From Enhygromyxa salina (GTDB taxonomy: Bacteria > Myxococcota_A > Polyangia > Nannocystales > Nannocystaceae), in assembly GCF_002994615.1 (NCBI RefSeq), contig NZ_PVNK01000138.1:1-64000 (forward strand): a stretch of DNA of 64,000 nt. Direction: 5' to 3'. Positions 46,701-55,067 of the stretch are shown here, piece by piece. The notes beneath the pieces were generated by a model. That model saw only the letters and a list, made by a program, of their open reading frames with translations. It ran no database searches and was not told the origin of the DNA. The translations under genes and the position numbers were made by a program. How positions within the stretch are numbered: the stretch's first letter is position 1; every line of letters starts with the position of its first letter.

Positions 46701-49376
46701 ATCGCCCGGGCGCTCGCGTCTCACGAAGGCCCGGGCTTGAACCGCCAGCGCATCGAGCCGCCCTACTGGGTCGTGGCCTCGTGGGTCCGGCCCTACGCCG
46801 AGGGCCTGGCGCCGCTGCGCGAGTCCGTCGATCTCGCCCTCGAGGCCGGCGACCTCGAGGTCGCCGGCTACGCGACAGACATGGTCGTGACCATGTCGCT
46901 GTCGGCCGGCCTCCACGTCGAGGCCCTCGAGCGCGTGGCCGACGGCGCCTCCCGCAGGCTCCGCCAGTGGCAGGTGGGCCCGCTGGTCTCGCGGGTTGAA
47001 GCCTACCTCGACTTCACCCGCGAGCTGCTCGCGGGTGACGAGGTCGCGCTGCGCTTCGACGACGACCTCGTCGACATCGAGACCCGGCTCGAGCATCGCC
47101 CGACCCAGTACATCGTCCGCATGCTCCGCGGGATGCAGCGCTGCCTGTTCGGTCGCTGGGACGAGGCGTACGCGGAGCTCAGCGCGATGGACGACTTCCA
47201 GCGCGTCGTCTCGGGTGCCTGGCTCCTGTGTGATCACGCGCTGTTTTACGGGCTCAGCGCCGCCGCGCTGCGTCCGAGCGTCGAGGACGAGGACGAGCGC
47301 GAGGCGATGGTCTGGATCGTGCGTCTGTGTCTCGAGCTGCTCGAGGGGGCGGCCGAGCTCGCGCCAGCCAACTGTGTCCCGCGCGCGGCCCTGCTCGAGG
47401 CCGAGGTTCACGCCGCCGAGGGCAACGCGATCGAGGCGCTGGCCGCCTTCACCAAGGCCTCACGCTCGGCCAAGGACAGCCAGCTGCGCTGGCTCGAGGC
47501 CCTCGCGTTCGAGCGCTCGTCAACCTTCTTGCGCCGCATCGGGCTCGACGAGCTCGCGGCCGGGGCCATGCGCGACGCCCGGGCCAGCTACGATCGCTGG
47601 GGCGCCTACTCCAAGGTCGCGCAGATTGATCGCAGGTGGCCCGACCTGATCGATGACGCCTCGGTCAATCGGCCCCGCGCCGCGATCACGGCCGGCCTCG
47701 CGCTCTCGGCCAGCCGGGCCCTCGACCTCGCGTCGATCCTCAAGGCGTCCCAGGCGATCGCGGGCGACATCGAGCTGCCCGACGTCGTCGACCGGGTCAT
47801 GGCGATCGCGCTCGAGAACGCCGGGGCCGAGCGGGGCGCGCTGGTCTTGCCCGGGGGCTCGGGCTTGGAGCTCACGGCGATCTGCACGGCCGGGGACTCG
47901 GGCGAGCGGGGCGACGAGGGCGAGCAGGGATCGACGGGCTTCTTGCGCGAGCCCGTGATCGTCGAGCGGGCCAGCGATCGTGTCCCGGTCTCCATCTTGC
48001 GCTGGGTCGAGCGCACCCGTGAGCCCGCGATCCTCCACGACGCGACGACCGACATGCGCTTCGCCGCCGATCGCTACATCTCGTCCAACGGCGTCCGCTC
48101 GGTCATGTGTCTGCCGATCCTCAAGCACGACCGGCTGATCGCGCTGCTCTACCTCGAGAACAAGCTCAGCTCGGGCAGCTTCAACGCCGACCGGGTCGAG
48201 ATCCTCGATCTGCTCATGGCCCAGGCCGCGAGCGCGCTCCAAAACGCGCAGCTCTTCGACGCCCTGCGCGGCAGCGAGGTCCGCTGGCGCTCGCTGGTCG
48301 AGGGGCTCCCGGACGTGGTCATGCTCCTCGACCGCGAAGGCCGGGTCGAGTTCGTCAACCACTTCGAGGGCGACGACGAGCGCCACGGGGTCGTCGGGAC
48401 CCCGGTCGACGCGCTGGTCGACGAGCAAGACAGTGACGCGCTCCACGGGCAGATCGCGCGGACGATTCGCGAGGTCTGTCAGACCGAGCTCGAGCTCCGG
48501 GCCACGCTGCGCAGCCCCGAGCCGCGCTGGTACGCGCTGCGGCTGGCGCCGATCGCCGTCGACGGCCGCGTCGAGCGGGTCATCGCCGTCGCAACCGACA
48601 TCACCGAGCGCCGCGAGGCCGCGCGGGCCAAGGAGCACCTCGAGGCCCAGGTTCGGCAGCAGCAGCGCCTCGAGTCGATCGGGACCCTCGCGAGCGGCGT
48701 CGCTCACGAGATCAACAACCCGGTCCAGGGCATCATGAACTACGCCGAGCTGATCGGGCGGATGCCCGATATCAACGAAGACGCGCGCGAGTTCGCCGGC
48801 GAGATCGGCTACGAGTCACAGCGCGTCGCGGCGATCGTGCGCAGCTTGCTGTCGTTCTCGCGCGGGGAGAGCGAGGACGCCGCGGCCGTCGCCGACATCG
48901 CGGACATCATCGAGGGCACGCTCTTGTTGGTTCGCACGGTCATCGGCAAGGACCAGATCGAGCTGAACGTCGACACCCCGGACGAGCGCATCCTCGTCAT
49001 GTGTCGCGCCCAACAGATCCGCCAGGTCATCATGAACCTGGTCACCAACGCCCGCGACGCGCTGTGCGCTCGCTGGCCGGAGTACCACCCCGACAAGCGC
49101 ATCGACATTGAGGTGCGCAGCTTCAGGCCCGGCGACGGCGACGCGCGCTGGGTCCGGATCAGCGTGTGTGACCACGGCGGGGGGGTTCCGCGCGAGGCCG
49201 TGGGGCGGATCTTCGACCCCTTCTTCACGACCAAGGGCCGAGACCAGGGCACGGGCTTGGGCCTCTCGGTGAGCCACGGGATCGTCAGCGAGCACGGCGG
49301 CGAGCTCCACCTCGAGAACCTGCCCGGGGTCGGCGCCCGCTTCCACGTCGAGCTGCCTCTGGAAGCCGCTAGCTGA
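43701..49376 (+). CDS. Ser/Thr kinase-like / AAA ATPase / GAF-PAS histidine kinase hybrid
   Basis: ATG 43701 with AGGAGAGGG upstream gives 1,891 aa; the frame is open to 43629. Domains: protein-kinase fold (~20-290; PVVVKLHE Lys57, DFG with D167); AAA/STAND-type ATPase (VLVSGATGVGKTALVNELAE near ~350; LLLSLDDFQWAD Walker B); a long helical middle; GAF (~1335-1500); PAS (~1510-1640); HisKA (SGVAHEINNPVQGIMNYAEL, H1669); and HATPase_c (QVIMNLVTNARDAL, DPFFTTKGRDQGTGLGLSVS). The kinase catalytic loop reads HRNLKPTN with Asn148 for the catalytic Asp, so phosphotransfer by that domain is doubtful. The C-terminal ~550 residues are paralogous to the kinase at 23939. Multi-input signalling hub, partner unknown. 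Confidence 0.88.
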   Translation: MSPRSASANLSPVSSVPSRVGKLSLDGYRSTRTLRDSGRTRVYAAVRERDQRPVVVKLHEFDADEGVEVRVEHDFRMIQGLELDGAVDVLALERSGGSLAVVLDWCEGVNLDEYCGGQPVALGDFMTIALQVSRTLAEVHRYKVIHRNLKPTNIFIDPHTRVVSISDFGISALLDAERRRIDDPWVIEGSLPYVSPEQTGRTHHEVDFRSDLYSLGVTFYELLTGRRPFEGTTPLELIHAHLARRPREPQWLRPELPTVLSAIVMKLVEKAPERRYQSARGLHADLERVASALAAGESLEGFALGVNDVPAVLQLPHRLYGRSREVEALSQAFRAAGQGQPQFVLVSGATGVGKTALVNELAEPVMSRHGYFARGKFEREQTDKPYAGVFAAFSHLADQLLTQSDEQLELWSERLRERLGPSAGVLFELVPTLRPILGSVALAPSVGPLESRNRLAVACAALISEFARAEHPLLLSLDDFQWADAGTCELIAATLVEPNAALLVVATLREDELAPDSPAQELLDLIEARPGPSSHIALGPLADDDVAALIADTLAWPIEHIRSLAEIVGRNTNRNPFFVGQYLSHLVELGLLRPTNVGWGWDAEGIEAAGLPEDLLTMMTAKLGLLSAPQRELLTGAAVIGTRFDVAMLTALVGAETIDAALVALTREGLLTTLRGGRYGFTHDRIRDAAYAMNSPARSADLHRIVGEKCLERSGLGEIEESILEVVDHLNMGYSLVPIGDEDPAVVRARAKRALDGVDENQLDMLAELNALAGHNALIGAAPRAAVRYFEAGIQLVVGVQEHGSVDELPPRRVNYLNHELRFSLELGRGQALGLAGDRDQAERQFERLLQAPLDFARVGRAVAGRVEIRIFASDRHGAIECGLDGLQRLGVDPLAQEGGPEQFPLNRLVPMLRSAELRGLGETSTIRDARLEAALEILNVLIPVSHLVDPELHVALVTEHTGIMLAHGRHQSAPIALSYAAMFVGTAVGQRQLALEVVEIARALASHEGPGLNRQRIEPPYWVVASWVRPYAEGLAPLRESVDLALEAGDLEVAGYATDMVVTMSLSAGLHVEALERVADGASRRLRQWQVGPLVSRVEAYLDFTRELLAGDEVALRFDDDLVDIETRLEHRPTQYIVRMLRGMQRCLFGRWDEAYAELSAMDDFQRVVSGAWLLCDHALFYGLSAAALRPSVEDEDEREAMVWIVRLCLELLEGAAELAPANCVPRAALLEAEVHAAEGNAIEALAAFTKASRSAKDSQLRWLEALAFERSSTFLRRIGLDELAAGAMRDARASYDRWGAYSKVAQIDRRWPDLIDDASVNRPRAAITAGLALSASRALDLASILKASQAIAGDIELPDVVDRVMAIALENAGAERGALVLPGGSGLELTAICTAGDSGERGDEGEQGSTGFLREPVIVERASDRVPVSILRWVERTREPAILHDATTDMRFAADRYISSNGVRSVMCLPILKHDRLIALLYLENKLSSGSFNADRVEILDLLMAQAASALQNAQLFDALRGSEVRWRSLVEGLPDVVMLLDREGRVEFVNHFEGDDERHGVVGTPVDALVDEQDSDALHGQIARTIREVCQTELELRATLRSPEPRWYALRLAPIAVDGRVERVIAVATDITERREAARAKEHLEAQVRQQQRLESIGTLASGVAHEINNPVQGIMNYAELIGRMPDINEDAREFAGEIGYESQRVAAIVRSLLSFSRGESEDAAAVADIADIIEGTLLLVRTVIGKDQIELNVDTPDERILVMCRAQQIRQVIMNLVTNARDALCARWPEYHPDKRIDIEVRSFRPGDGDARWVRISVCDHGGGVPREAVGRIFDPFFTTKGRDQGTGLGLSVSHGIVSEHGGELHLENLPGVGARFHVELPLEAAS

Positions 49377-49413
49377 CCGAGAATTCCGCTTCAAAGAGAA
49401 TTAGTCCACAAAT

Positions 49414-49489
49414 ACTGGATGAAATTTTACAGACAGCCACATATACTGAAATGGTCATCCAGTTATACTGGAACGGCCACTCGGTTGCG
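49414..49489 (+). promoter_or_regulatory. Repeats and possible sigma54-type promoter
   Basis: In an AT-rich gap (49377-49604) ACTGGATGA (49414) pairs with TCATCCAGT (49455). Two 22-base units starting ATACTGAAATGG and ATACTGGAACGG stand in tandem at 49443 and 49465 (16 of 22 alike). GG-N10-GC with GGC...TTGC lies at 49475-49488, as in -24/-12 promoters. It could serve the gene at 49605. Inferred only. Confidence 0.35.
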
Positions 49490-49604
49490 CGAAAATGACC
49501 GTTAGCGGATCAAAGCGATCTACGGCACATGTCCCAGGGCTCACCTAACGATCTTCAGATCAATCCTTTTGCCTCACCAAGTCCCCACGACACGGGTTCT
49601 CGGC

Positions 49605-50036
49605 ATGGCTGACCAGCGGACATTCTTCTACGAAGTCGCCGGGAACGCGCATGTAGCAGTCCATGGCAAGGCGCCGCCCTCCGACGAGGAGTGGCAGGAT
49701 TACCTCGACCACATCGTGCAGCACGTCAACGACGCGCGCGGGGTCATCGTCAACACGACCGGCGGCGGGCCCACAGCGGCCCAGCGGCGCGCGGCGACAG
49801 AGCACTGGAATCGCTACGGAAGCACGCCCAAGATGGCGATCATGACGATCTCGCCGGTCGTCCGCGGCATGGTTACGGCGCTGAGCTGGTTTCTGGGCAC
49901 GAACCTGCGGGCGTATCCGATCGACGGCTTCAAGGATGCTGGCAAGCACCTCGGCCTGTCCGCGTCGGACGTCGAAGAGGTCCGCGCAGTGGTCGAGCGC
50001 TTGCGTGGAGAGCTCAAGAGTATCGGCGCCCGCTGA
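49605..50036 (+). CDS. Small cytoplasmic protein, SpoIIAA/STAS-like (tentative)
   Basis: ATG 49605 (MADQRTFFYEVAGNAHVAVH) gives 143 aa. Alternating strands and helices (GVIVNTTGGGPTAAQRRAAT, KMAIMTISPVVRGMVTALSW, then LRAYPIDGFKDAGKHLGLSA) suggest a SpoIIAA/STAS-like alpha/beta fold such as is fused to or near myxobacterial regulators. No catalytic motif. Preceded by a repeat-rich regulatory gap downstream of the hybrid kinase. Confidence 0.55.
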   Translation: MADQRTFFYEVAGNAHVAVHGKAPPSDEEWQDYLDHIVQHVNDARGVIVNTTGGGPTAAQRRAATEHWNRYGSTPKMAIMTISPVVRGMVTALSWFLGTNLRAYPIDGFKDAGKHLGLSASDVEEVRAVVERLRGELKSIGAR

Positions 50037-50266
50037 CTTGGCACCATGTGACGAAACGGTGCTTACATTTAGAACTGCTTTAGTGTTTCAAAGCACAGTA
50101 ATTTTATATCACGAAGAGCCTTGCCAGTTTTGGTCTTTTGACCGATCTTCGTTGATGTCGTGGACCCACAGGTTGTCGCTGCCCGGATTCGGGAGATCGG
50201 TGCGATGGGACACAGGGCGATGGTCGCCCGGTGGTGCGGCGGTCACACCCACTGCGAGCGGACGCC

Positions 50267-50587
50267 ATGGGTCTGAGCCTCGCATCAGTTCTCACCCAGG
50301 TGCCCGAAGGCCGCGGTCGGGACATCGCCAGGCGGATCCAGGAGTCCTCGGCGGCGCTCGATGGGGTCGACGCCGTGTTCGTGGAGGTCACGGGCGAGCT
50401 CGTCAGCGTCTACTTCATCCTCGGCGTGGACGACATCGACCAGTTTGACGCGTTGTTCGAGCTCGAGGAGCAGCTCATCGCCGACTTTGGCCGGGAGCAC
50501 CTGGCGGTCCACAGCTTCACGCCCGACTTGATGAGCGCGTTGCCCTCGCTCAGCGGGGCGTACACCATCATCGATCGGCGCCGCTAG
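50267..50587 (+). CDS. Small protein of unknown function
   Basis: ATG 50267 (MGLSLASVLTQVPEGRGRDI) gives 106 aa; a start at 50231 would add 12 residues. It is acidic, with pattern AVFVEVTGELVSVYFILGVD and ALFELEEQLIADFGREHLAV, suggesting a small alpha/beta domain. No family recognised. The stop TAG lies inside the CTAGCAG repeat. The gap 50037-50266 is lower in GC and shows no gene. Confidence 0.5.
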   Translation: MGLSLASVLTQVPEGRGRDIARRIQESSAALDGVDAVFVEVTGELVSVYFILGVDDIDQFDALFELEEQLIADFGREHLAVHSFTPDLMSALPSLSGAYTIIDRRR

Positions 50588-50766
50588 CAGCCCGGGCTGC
50601 TAGCAGCCCGGGGTGCAATGCCTCGCGCCGCCTCGCTTGGCCTTTTCGCCGATGGCTTTGTCGCCAAAACTTGCAGTACGCCCGGTACAGCGGCGTTTTG
50701 GCTTCGCGCCCTCAGCGAAAATTCCGGCGCGAGGCGACACGATGCATTGCACCCCGGGCTGCTAGC
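50584..50766. repeat. Long inverted-repeat element (MITE-like) with CTAGCAG ends
   Basis: It begins with palindrome CTAGCAGCCCGGGCTGCTAG. The 23-base arm 50599-50621 (starting GCTAGCAGCCCGGGGTGC) is the exact reverse complement of 50744-50766. Inside, further pairing is seen (GCCAAAAC and GTTTTGGC around a centre near 50678). The whole ~180-base element can fold on itself. It supplies the stop codons of both flanking convergent genes. No transposase inside. Confidence 0.8.
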
Positions 50767-52129
50767 GTTGGGGCTCTCGAGCGGGCTTGCGCCCGGTGCC
50801 AAACCAAAAGTCCCACCACGCCGTCAGCGACAAGAACACGGTGTGCTGCTGCCCGGCGAGCTGGTCGTCATCGCTCGTGAACTCGCGCTGATAGAAGAAG
50901 CCGTCGGCCGCCGTCGAGTGGTCGTAGCGATACTCGGTCCGCAGCAGCAGGTGATCGTAGAGCCGCAAGCTGGCCGTCGCGGTGGCCGAGATCAGCCACT
51001 GCTCGACGCCGAAGAAGCGCCCGTCGGGATCCCAGGAGGCCTCGGGGCGAACGGCGAGATCGAGCTCGGCGTGCTTGCCCTCGTACACGGTCCCGCGAGC
51101 GAACAGGGCCCCGCCCGTGTACATCGACTGCAGGTTGTGGACGCGCCCGGGCCGATCGACGCTGAAGTCCCACACGGCCGCGAGCGAGAAGTGGTCGTCG
51201 AAGTCGTAGATCGCCCAGGTGTCCCAGTAGACCAGCCAGTCGTCGGGCCCGAGCCGCTGGCTCTCGGGCCCGAAGTAGACCTGGGTCGAGAGCGTGAGCG
51301 CGGTGTCGCCCGTACGCGGGGCTGGGACCGGCCTGGCCTGCGGGGCCCAGGTCAGCGTCACCAGCCCGCTCGGCACCGGGTTGAGGTCGGCGTAGGTTTG
51401 AAAGCCGTTGACCAGCCAGCCCGCGAGCTCGACGTTGCCCGGCAGCGGCTGGGCGATCTTCATGCCCGCGAGGTAGTAGGGCACGACGTTGCTCTCCCAG
51501 GACGTCGTGTAGTTCCAGTTGTGGAAGGTCCAAAAGGACCCGACGCCCATCGGGCTCTCGAACACGCCCGCGGCGAACTGGGTCTTGGCCCTGGGCAGCG
51601 CGAAGCCGACGTTGGCCCGCGCGATGTGTTTGAAGACCTCGGAGCCGGCAAATTTTCCGTCTTCGCCCCCGGGGATCGGCTCGGCGGCGGTCAGCGCGTC
51701 GACGGCTGCGCCCGCGTGGAGCCCGATCTCGAAGATCCAGGGCTCGGCCGCGCTCGGCTGGTGGCGCACGAACCCGCCGACGTTGTGGACCGCGAGCTCG
51801 TTGGTCCGTGGGTTGGTGTACATGCCCCGATAGACATGGTTTTGGGGCAGGTTCGAGTTGAAGACGTAGGCGACGTCGACGAAGAGCTCGGCCTGCCAGG
51901 TGCGTCGCGGCTGACGCTTCGATTGGGCGCTGGCCTTGGGCGCGGAGTCGGGGGTGAGCTGCGGCGGGTCCTGCGGCGGGTCCTCGGGGGGCTCGGCTGC
52001 GTCGCTTGGGGGGGCGGGCGCGACGCTCAAGCGTTCGCTCGGGGCTGCCGAATCCTCGGGCGGTTGCGGAGGTGCGAGCAGCCAGACCAAGAGCGGCGCG
52101 ACGAGTGCCATTGAGATCCGCCATAGCAC
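50762..52129 (-). CDS. Outer-membrane beta-barrel protein, BBP2/OmpL-like
   Basis: The 455-aa protein has an N-terminal signal (ISMALVAPLLVWLLAPP), a Pro/Ala-rich linker to ~75, then amphipathic strands. QAELFVDVAYVFNSNLPQNH, FEIGLHAGAAVDAL, FHNWNYTTSWESNVVPYYLA and TEYRYDHSTAADGFFYQREF are typical of BBP2-type porin-like barrels. It ends with an aromatic segment, FLSLTAWWDFWFGTG. Likely an outer-membrane channel; solute unknown. Its TAG stop is in the repeat arm at 50744-50766. Confidence 0.75.
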   Translation of the reverse strand: MLWRISMALVAPLLVWLLAPPQPPEDSAAPSERLSVAPAPPSDAAEPPEDPPQDPPQLTPDSAPKASAQSKRQPRRTWQAELFVDVAYVFNSNLPQNHVYRGMYTNPRTNELAVHNVGGFVRHQPSAAEPWIFEIGLHAGAAVDALTAAEPIPGGEDGKFAGSEVFKHIARANVGFALPRAKTQFAAGVFESPMGVGSFWTFHNWNYTTSWESNVVPYYLAGMKIAQPLPGNVELAGWLVNGFQTYADLNPVPSGLVTLTWAPQARPVPAPRTGDTALTLSTQVYFGPESQRLGPDDWLVYWDTWAIYDFDDHFSLAAVWDFSVDRPGRVHNLQSMYTGGALFARGTVYEGKHAELDLAVRPEASWDPDGRFFGVEQWLISATATASLRLYDHLLLRTEYRYDHSTAADGFFYQREFTSDDDQLAGQQHTVFLSLTAWWDFWFGTGRKPAREPQR

Positions 52130-52466
52130 GACGCGGACCCCCGTGTTGTGCAGAGTCGTCGATCAACCACGCTTTGCGCGAAGCTTGGTCCGCACGCGGC
52201 CGACCAGCTCGTCGAAGCGCCGGGGCGGATCTCGACTGACTGGGGCAAGGGGGCGAGCCCTCGCCCTACGCGGCGCGGCTTGGTCGATAAAAACGCCGCG
52301 ACCTCGTCGATGCGCTCGACGAGCTCTCGCTCCCTTGGGTCTGGGCCCTCGTGGGCCACGGCGTTGGGAGGAGAGGCCCGATCGTGCCAAGCTGAGGCCA
52401 CGTGGATGCGCTGGTCTGGTAACCCCGAGGCCCGCGCCGCGTTGCCCTGCCAAGCCGGAGCCGTCC
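52130..52466. other. Gap with a possible decayed minus-strand gene
   Basis: Fragments in different minus frames look protein-like: VAHEGPDPRERELVERIDEV (about 52280-52350) and PPRRFDELVGRVRTKLRAKR before a stop at 52163. They may be one frameshifted gene, but this is weak. The right end should hold the promoter of the 52467 gene. Confidence 0.3.
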
Positions 52467-54128
52467 ATGCCTGATCGTCCCCCCATCCCCTCCGCCGCCG
52501 AGCCGGTCGTCGTCGCCAGTTGGAGCGAGCTCGGCGACCGCCAACCCGCCCACGCGCTCGTCGCCGACGTCGATCTCGTCATCGTCCGCTTCGATGAGCG
52601 CGTCTCGGTCCTCTACGGTCGCTGCCTTCACCGCGGCGCGCTGCTCAGCGATGGCCACGTCGACGGGCCCAACCTGATCTGCGGGGTCCATGACTGGGAC
52701 TACCGCCTCGACACCGGCGTCAGCGCCTACAACAACGCCGAGGCCCTGCACAAATTCGGGGCCTGGATCGATCAGGACGCCGACACGGTCGTCGTCGACC
52801 GGCTCGAGATCGCGGCCTGGGCCGAGGACCACCCCCAGCCCTTCGATCGCGCCGCCTACCAGGGGAGCTACGCCGACACCCACCCGGTCGCCGCCGAGCC
52901 CTTCAACAAGCGGATCCGCTCGCTGGCCCGCGACGGCCTGAGCAAGACCGGTCACCACGGCCCGAGCTCGGCGATGGGCGTGCCGCTGACCGAGCTGCCG
53001 CGTTGGTCGAGTATTCAGATCGTGACCGCGCAGCTGGCCCGACAGCCGCGCCTCGACGACGAGCCCGTCGGCACCGAGCTGGTCATCGGGCCGACGGCCG
53101 CCAAGCCGCTGCGCCTCGAGATCCCGCTCTTCGTCAGCGACATGAGCTTCGGCGCCCTCAGCGAAGAGGCCAAGCTCGCGCTCGCGCGCGGGGCCGAGCT
53201 CGCGGGCACCGGGATCTGCTCGGGGGAGGGCGGGATGCTGCCCGAGGAGCAGCAGGCCAACTCGCGCTATTTCTACGAGCTCGCCTCGGGCCGCTTCGGT
53301 TGGAGCCTCGACAAGGTCGCGCGCTGCCAGGCCTTTCACTTCAAGGGCGGGCAGGGGGCCAAGACCGGGACCGGCGGGCACCTGCCCGGATCCAAGGTCA
53401 GCGGCAAGATCGCCGAGGTCCGCAACCTGAGCGAGGGCGAGCCGGCGATCAGCCCGGCGACCTTCCCCGATCTGCACACCGTCGCCGACTTTCGCCGGGT
53501 CGCCGACGAGGTCCGCGAGGTCAGCGGGGGCATCCCGATTGGCTTCAAGCTCTCGGCCCAGCACATCGAGGCCGACATCGACTTCGCGCTCGAGATCGGC
53601 TGTGAGTACCTGATCCTCGACGGTCGCGGCGGCGGGACCGGGGCCGCGCCCGAGCTGTTCAAGGCCAACATCTCGGTCCCGACGATCCCCGCGCTCGCGC
53701 GGGCCCGGCGGCACCTCGATCATCGTCGAGGCGAGCGCGGCGGCGGCGAGGTCACGCTGATCATCACGGGCGGCCTCCGAACCGAGGGCGATTTCTGCAA
53801 GGCCCTCGCCCTCGGCGCCGACGCGATCGCCGTGTCAAACGCGGCGCTGCAGGCGATTGGTTGCCTCGGCATGCGGGCGTGTCACACGAACAACTGCCCG
53901 GTCGGGATCGCAACCCAAAAGCCGCAGCTGCGCGCCCGCCTCGAGATCGAGCAGTCCGCCCGCCAGCTCCATCGCTACTTCAGCTCGACCGTGGAGCTCA
54001 TGAAGATCATGGCCCGCGCGTGCGGGCACGAGCACCTGCGCGAATTCTCGATCGACGACCTCACGACCTGGGACCGCGACATGGCCTACCTCAGCGGGGT
54101 CGCCTACGGCGGGGTCGTGCCGCTTTGA
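52467..54128 (+). CDS. Rieske domain fused to glutamate-synthase-type FMN domain
   Basis: ATG 52467 gives 553 aa; the frame upstream is not protein-like. Residues ~10-110 form a Rieske [2Fe-2S] domain (CLHRGALLSDG, CGVHDWDY; C53, H55, C72, H75). From ~170 on is the FMN-binding domain of glutamate synthase: FVSDMSFGALSEEAKLALAR, GTGICSGEGGMLPEEQ, YLILDGRGGGTGAAPELFK and MRACHTNNCPVGIATQ, with Cys residues for a [3Fe-4S] cluster. The amidotransferase domain is missing. Such stand-alone GltS domains act as oxidoreductases of unclear substrate. A separate electron donor is implied. Confidence 0.85.
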   Translation: MPDRPPIPSAAEPVVVASWSELGDRQPAHALVADVDLVIVRFDERVSVLYGRCLHRGALLSDGHVDGPNLICGVHDWDYRLDTGVSAYNNAEALHKFGAWIDQDADTVVVDRLEIAAWAEDHPQPFDRAAYQGSYADTHPVAAEPFNKRIRSLARDGLSKTGHHGPSSAMGVPLTELPRWSSIQIVTAQLARQPRLDDEPVGTELVIGPTAAKPLRLEIPLFVSDMSFGALSEEAKLALARGAELAGTGICSGEGGMLPEEQQANSRYFYELASGRFGWSLDKVARCQAFHFKGGQGAKTGTGGHLPGSKVSGKIAEVRNLSEGEPAISPATFPDLHTVADFRRVADEVREVSGGIPIGFKLSAQHIEADIDFALEIGCEYLILDGRGGGTGAAPELFKANISVPTIPALARARRHLDHRRGERGGGEVTLIITGGLRTEGDFCKALALGADAIAVSNAALQAIGCLGMRACHTNNCPVGIATQKPQLRARLEIEQSARQLHRYFSSTVELMKIMARACGHEHLREFSIDDLTTWDRDMAYLSGVAYGGVVPL

Positions 54129-54144
54129 ATCCACACATCCGACC

Positions 54145-55038
54145 ATGACCGTCAGCATCGACTTCTCCGACACGATCGCCAACTGGCTGCCGCTCACCCG
54201 CCCCCGCGCGCGCGAGCTCGAAGACACGCGCGTGCAGCTGCACTGGGCCGCGCAGCTGGTCTCGGCCGTAGGCACGACCTTGTGTGAGCCTCGCGGCGAC
54301 TACTCGCACACCAACCTCGAGTGGTCGGCGGCTCAGCAGGGGCTGTCGAGCCAGGCCAGCGACACCACGCCCTCGCTGCGGGCGCTGCTGCGCTTCCCCG
54401 ACGTGAGCATCGAGCTGCTGCGCGATCAGGGCGGCGACGCCGAAAGCTCGCTCGTCACGATCGCCCTCGAAGGGCGGCGCTTCGCCGAGGTGATGGAGCA
54501 GCTCGGGGCCGCGGCCGCCGAGGCGCTCGGGCGCCCGGCGTTGAAGCTCGAGCGTCCCAGCCACGATCTGCCGGCCTCCCGCGTCGATCCGAGCGGGGCC
54601 GCCGAGCCCTTCGGAGGCTGGAAGGACCACGCCCTCGTCGAGCTCACGCGGTGGTTCGCCAACGGCGATCGGGCCCTGCGAGAGCTGCGCCGCCAGGACC
54701 CGCGCGCGTCCGAGGTCCGCTGCTGGCCCCACCACTTCGACATCGCCAGCTTGGTCGTGATCGAGGGCGAGGACGGGCCCGAGGGCGAGGTCACCCGCAG
54801 CCTCGGCGTCGGCATGACCCCCGGCGACGGCAGCTACGCCGACGCCTACTGGTACGTCACGCCCTGGCCCTACCCGGCCTCGCCCGAGCTGCCGCCCCTC
54901 GCCGGCGGCGGCATCTGGCACAAGGAAGGCTGGGTCGGCGCGGTCTTGACCTCCACGGCGCTGCGCGACCCTCAGCCTCAGCGCTTCGCCGAGTTCATGC
55001 GCTCGGCCCTCGCCGCGTGCGAGGCGATGGTGGGTTAG
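54145..55038 (+). CDS. Conserved protein of unknown function, DUF5996-like
   Basis: The 297-aa protein reads LQHW-like VQLHWAAQLVSAVGTTLCEP, DYSHTNLEW, then SEVRCWPHHFDIASLVVIEG and ADAYWYVTPWPYPASPELPP. The RCWPHHFD and YWYVTPWP motifs match what I remember of DUF5996. No enzymatic signature is known. It begins 16 bases after the Rieske fusion and is probably co-transcribed. Confidence 0.65.
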   Translation: MTVSIDFSDTIANWLPLTRPRARELEDTRVQLHWAAQLVSAVGTTLCEPRGDYSHTNLEWSAAQQGLSSQASDTTPSLRALLRFPDVSIELLRDQGGDAESSLVTIALEGRRFAEVMEQLGAAAAEALGRPALKLERPSHDLPASRVDPSGAAEPFGGWKDHALVELTRWFANGDRALRELRRQDPRASEVRCWPHHFDIASLVVIEGEDGPEGEVTRSLGVGMTPGDGSYADAYWYVTPWPYPASPELPPLAGGGIWHKEGWVGAVLTSTALRDPQPQRFAEFMRSALAACEAMVG

Positions 55039-55067
55039 GAGCCTCCAAGGAGCGATGACCTCCCCGA

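Noticed and set aside
42369..47411. A 1,680-codon minus-strand open frame extending the geranylgeranyl-reductase gene
   Set aside because: Beyond 43571 it is the exact antisense of the hybrid kinase; its composition (Asp/Arg/Leu/Val/Gly only) is that of a shadow in high-GC DNA.
50618..52114. A 498-codon plus-strand frame
   Set aside because: Antisense to the beta-barrel gene, which has a signal peptide and barrel strands.
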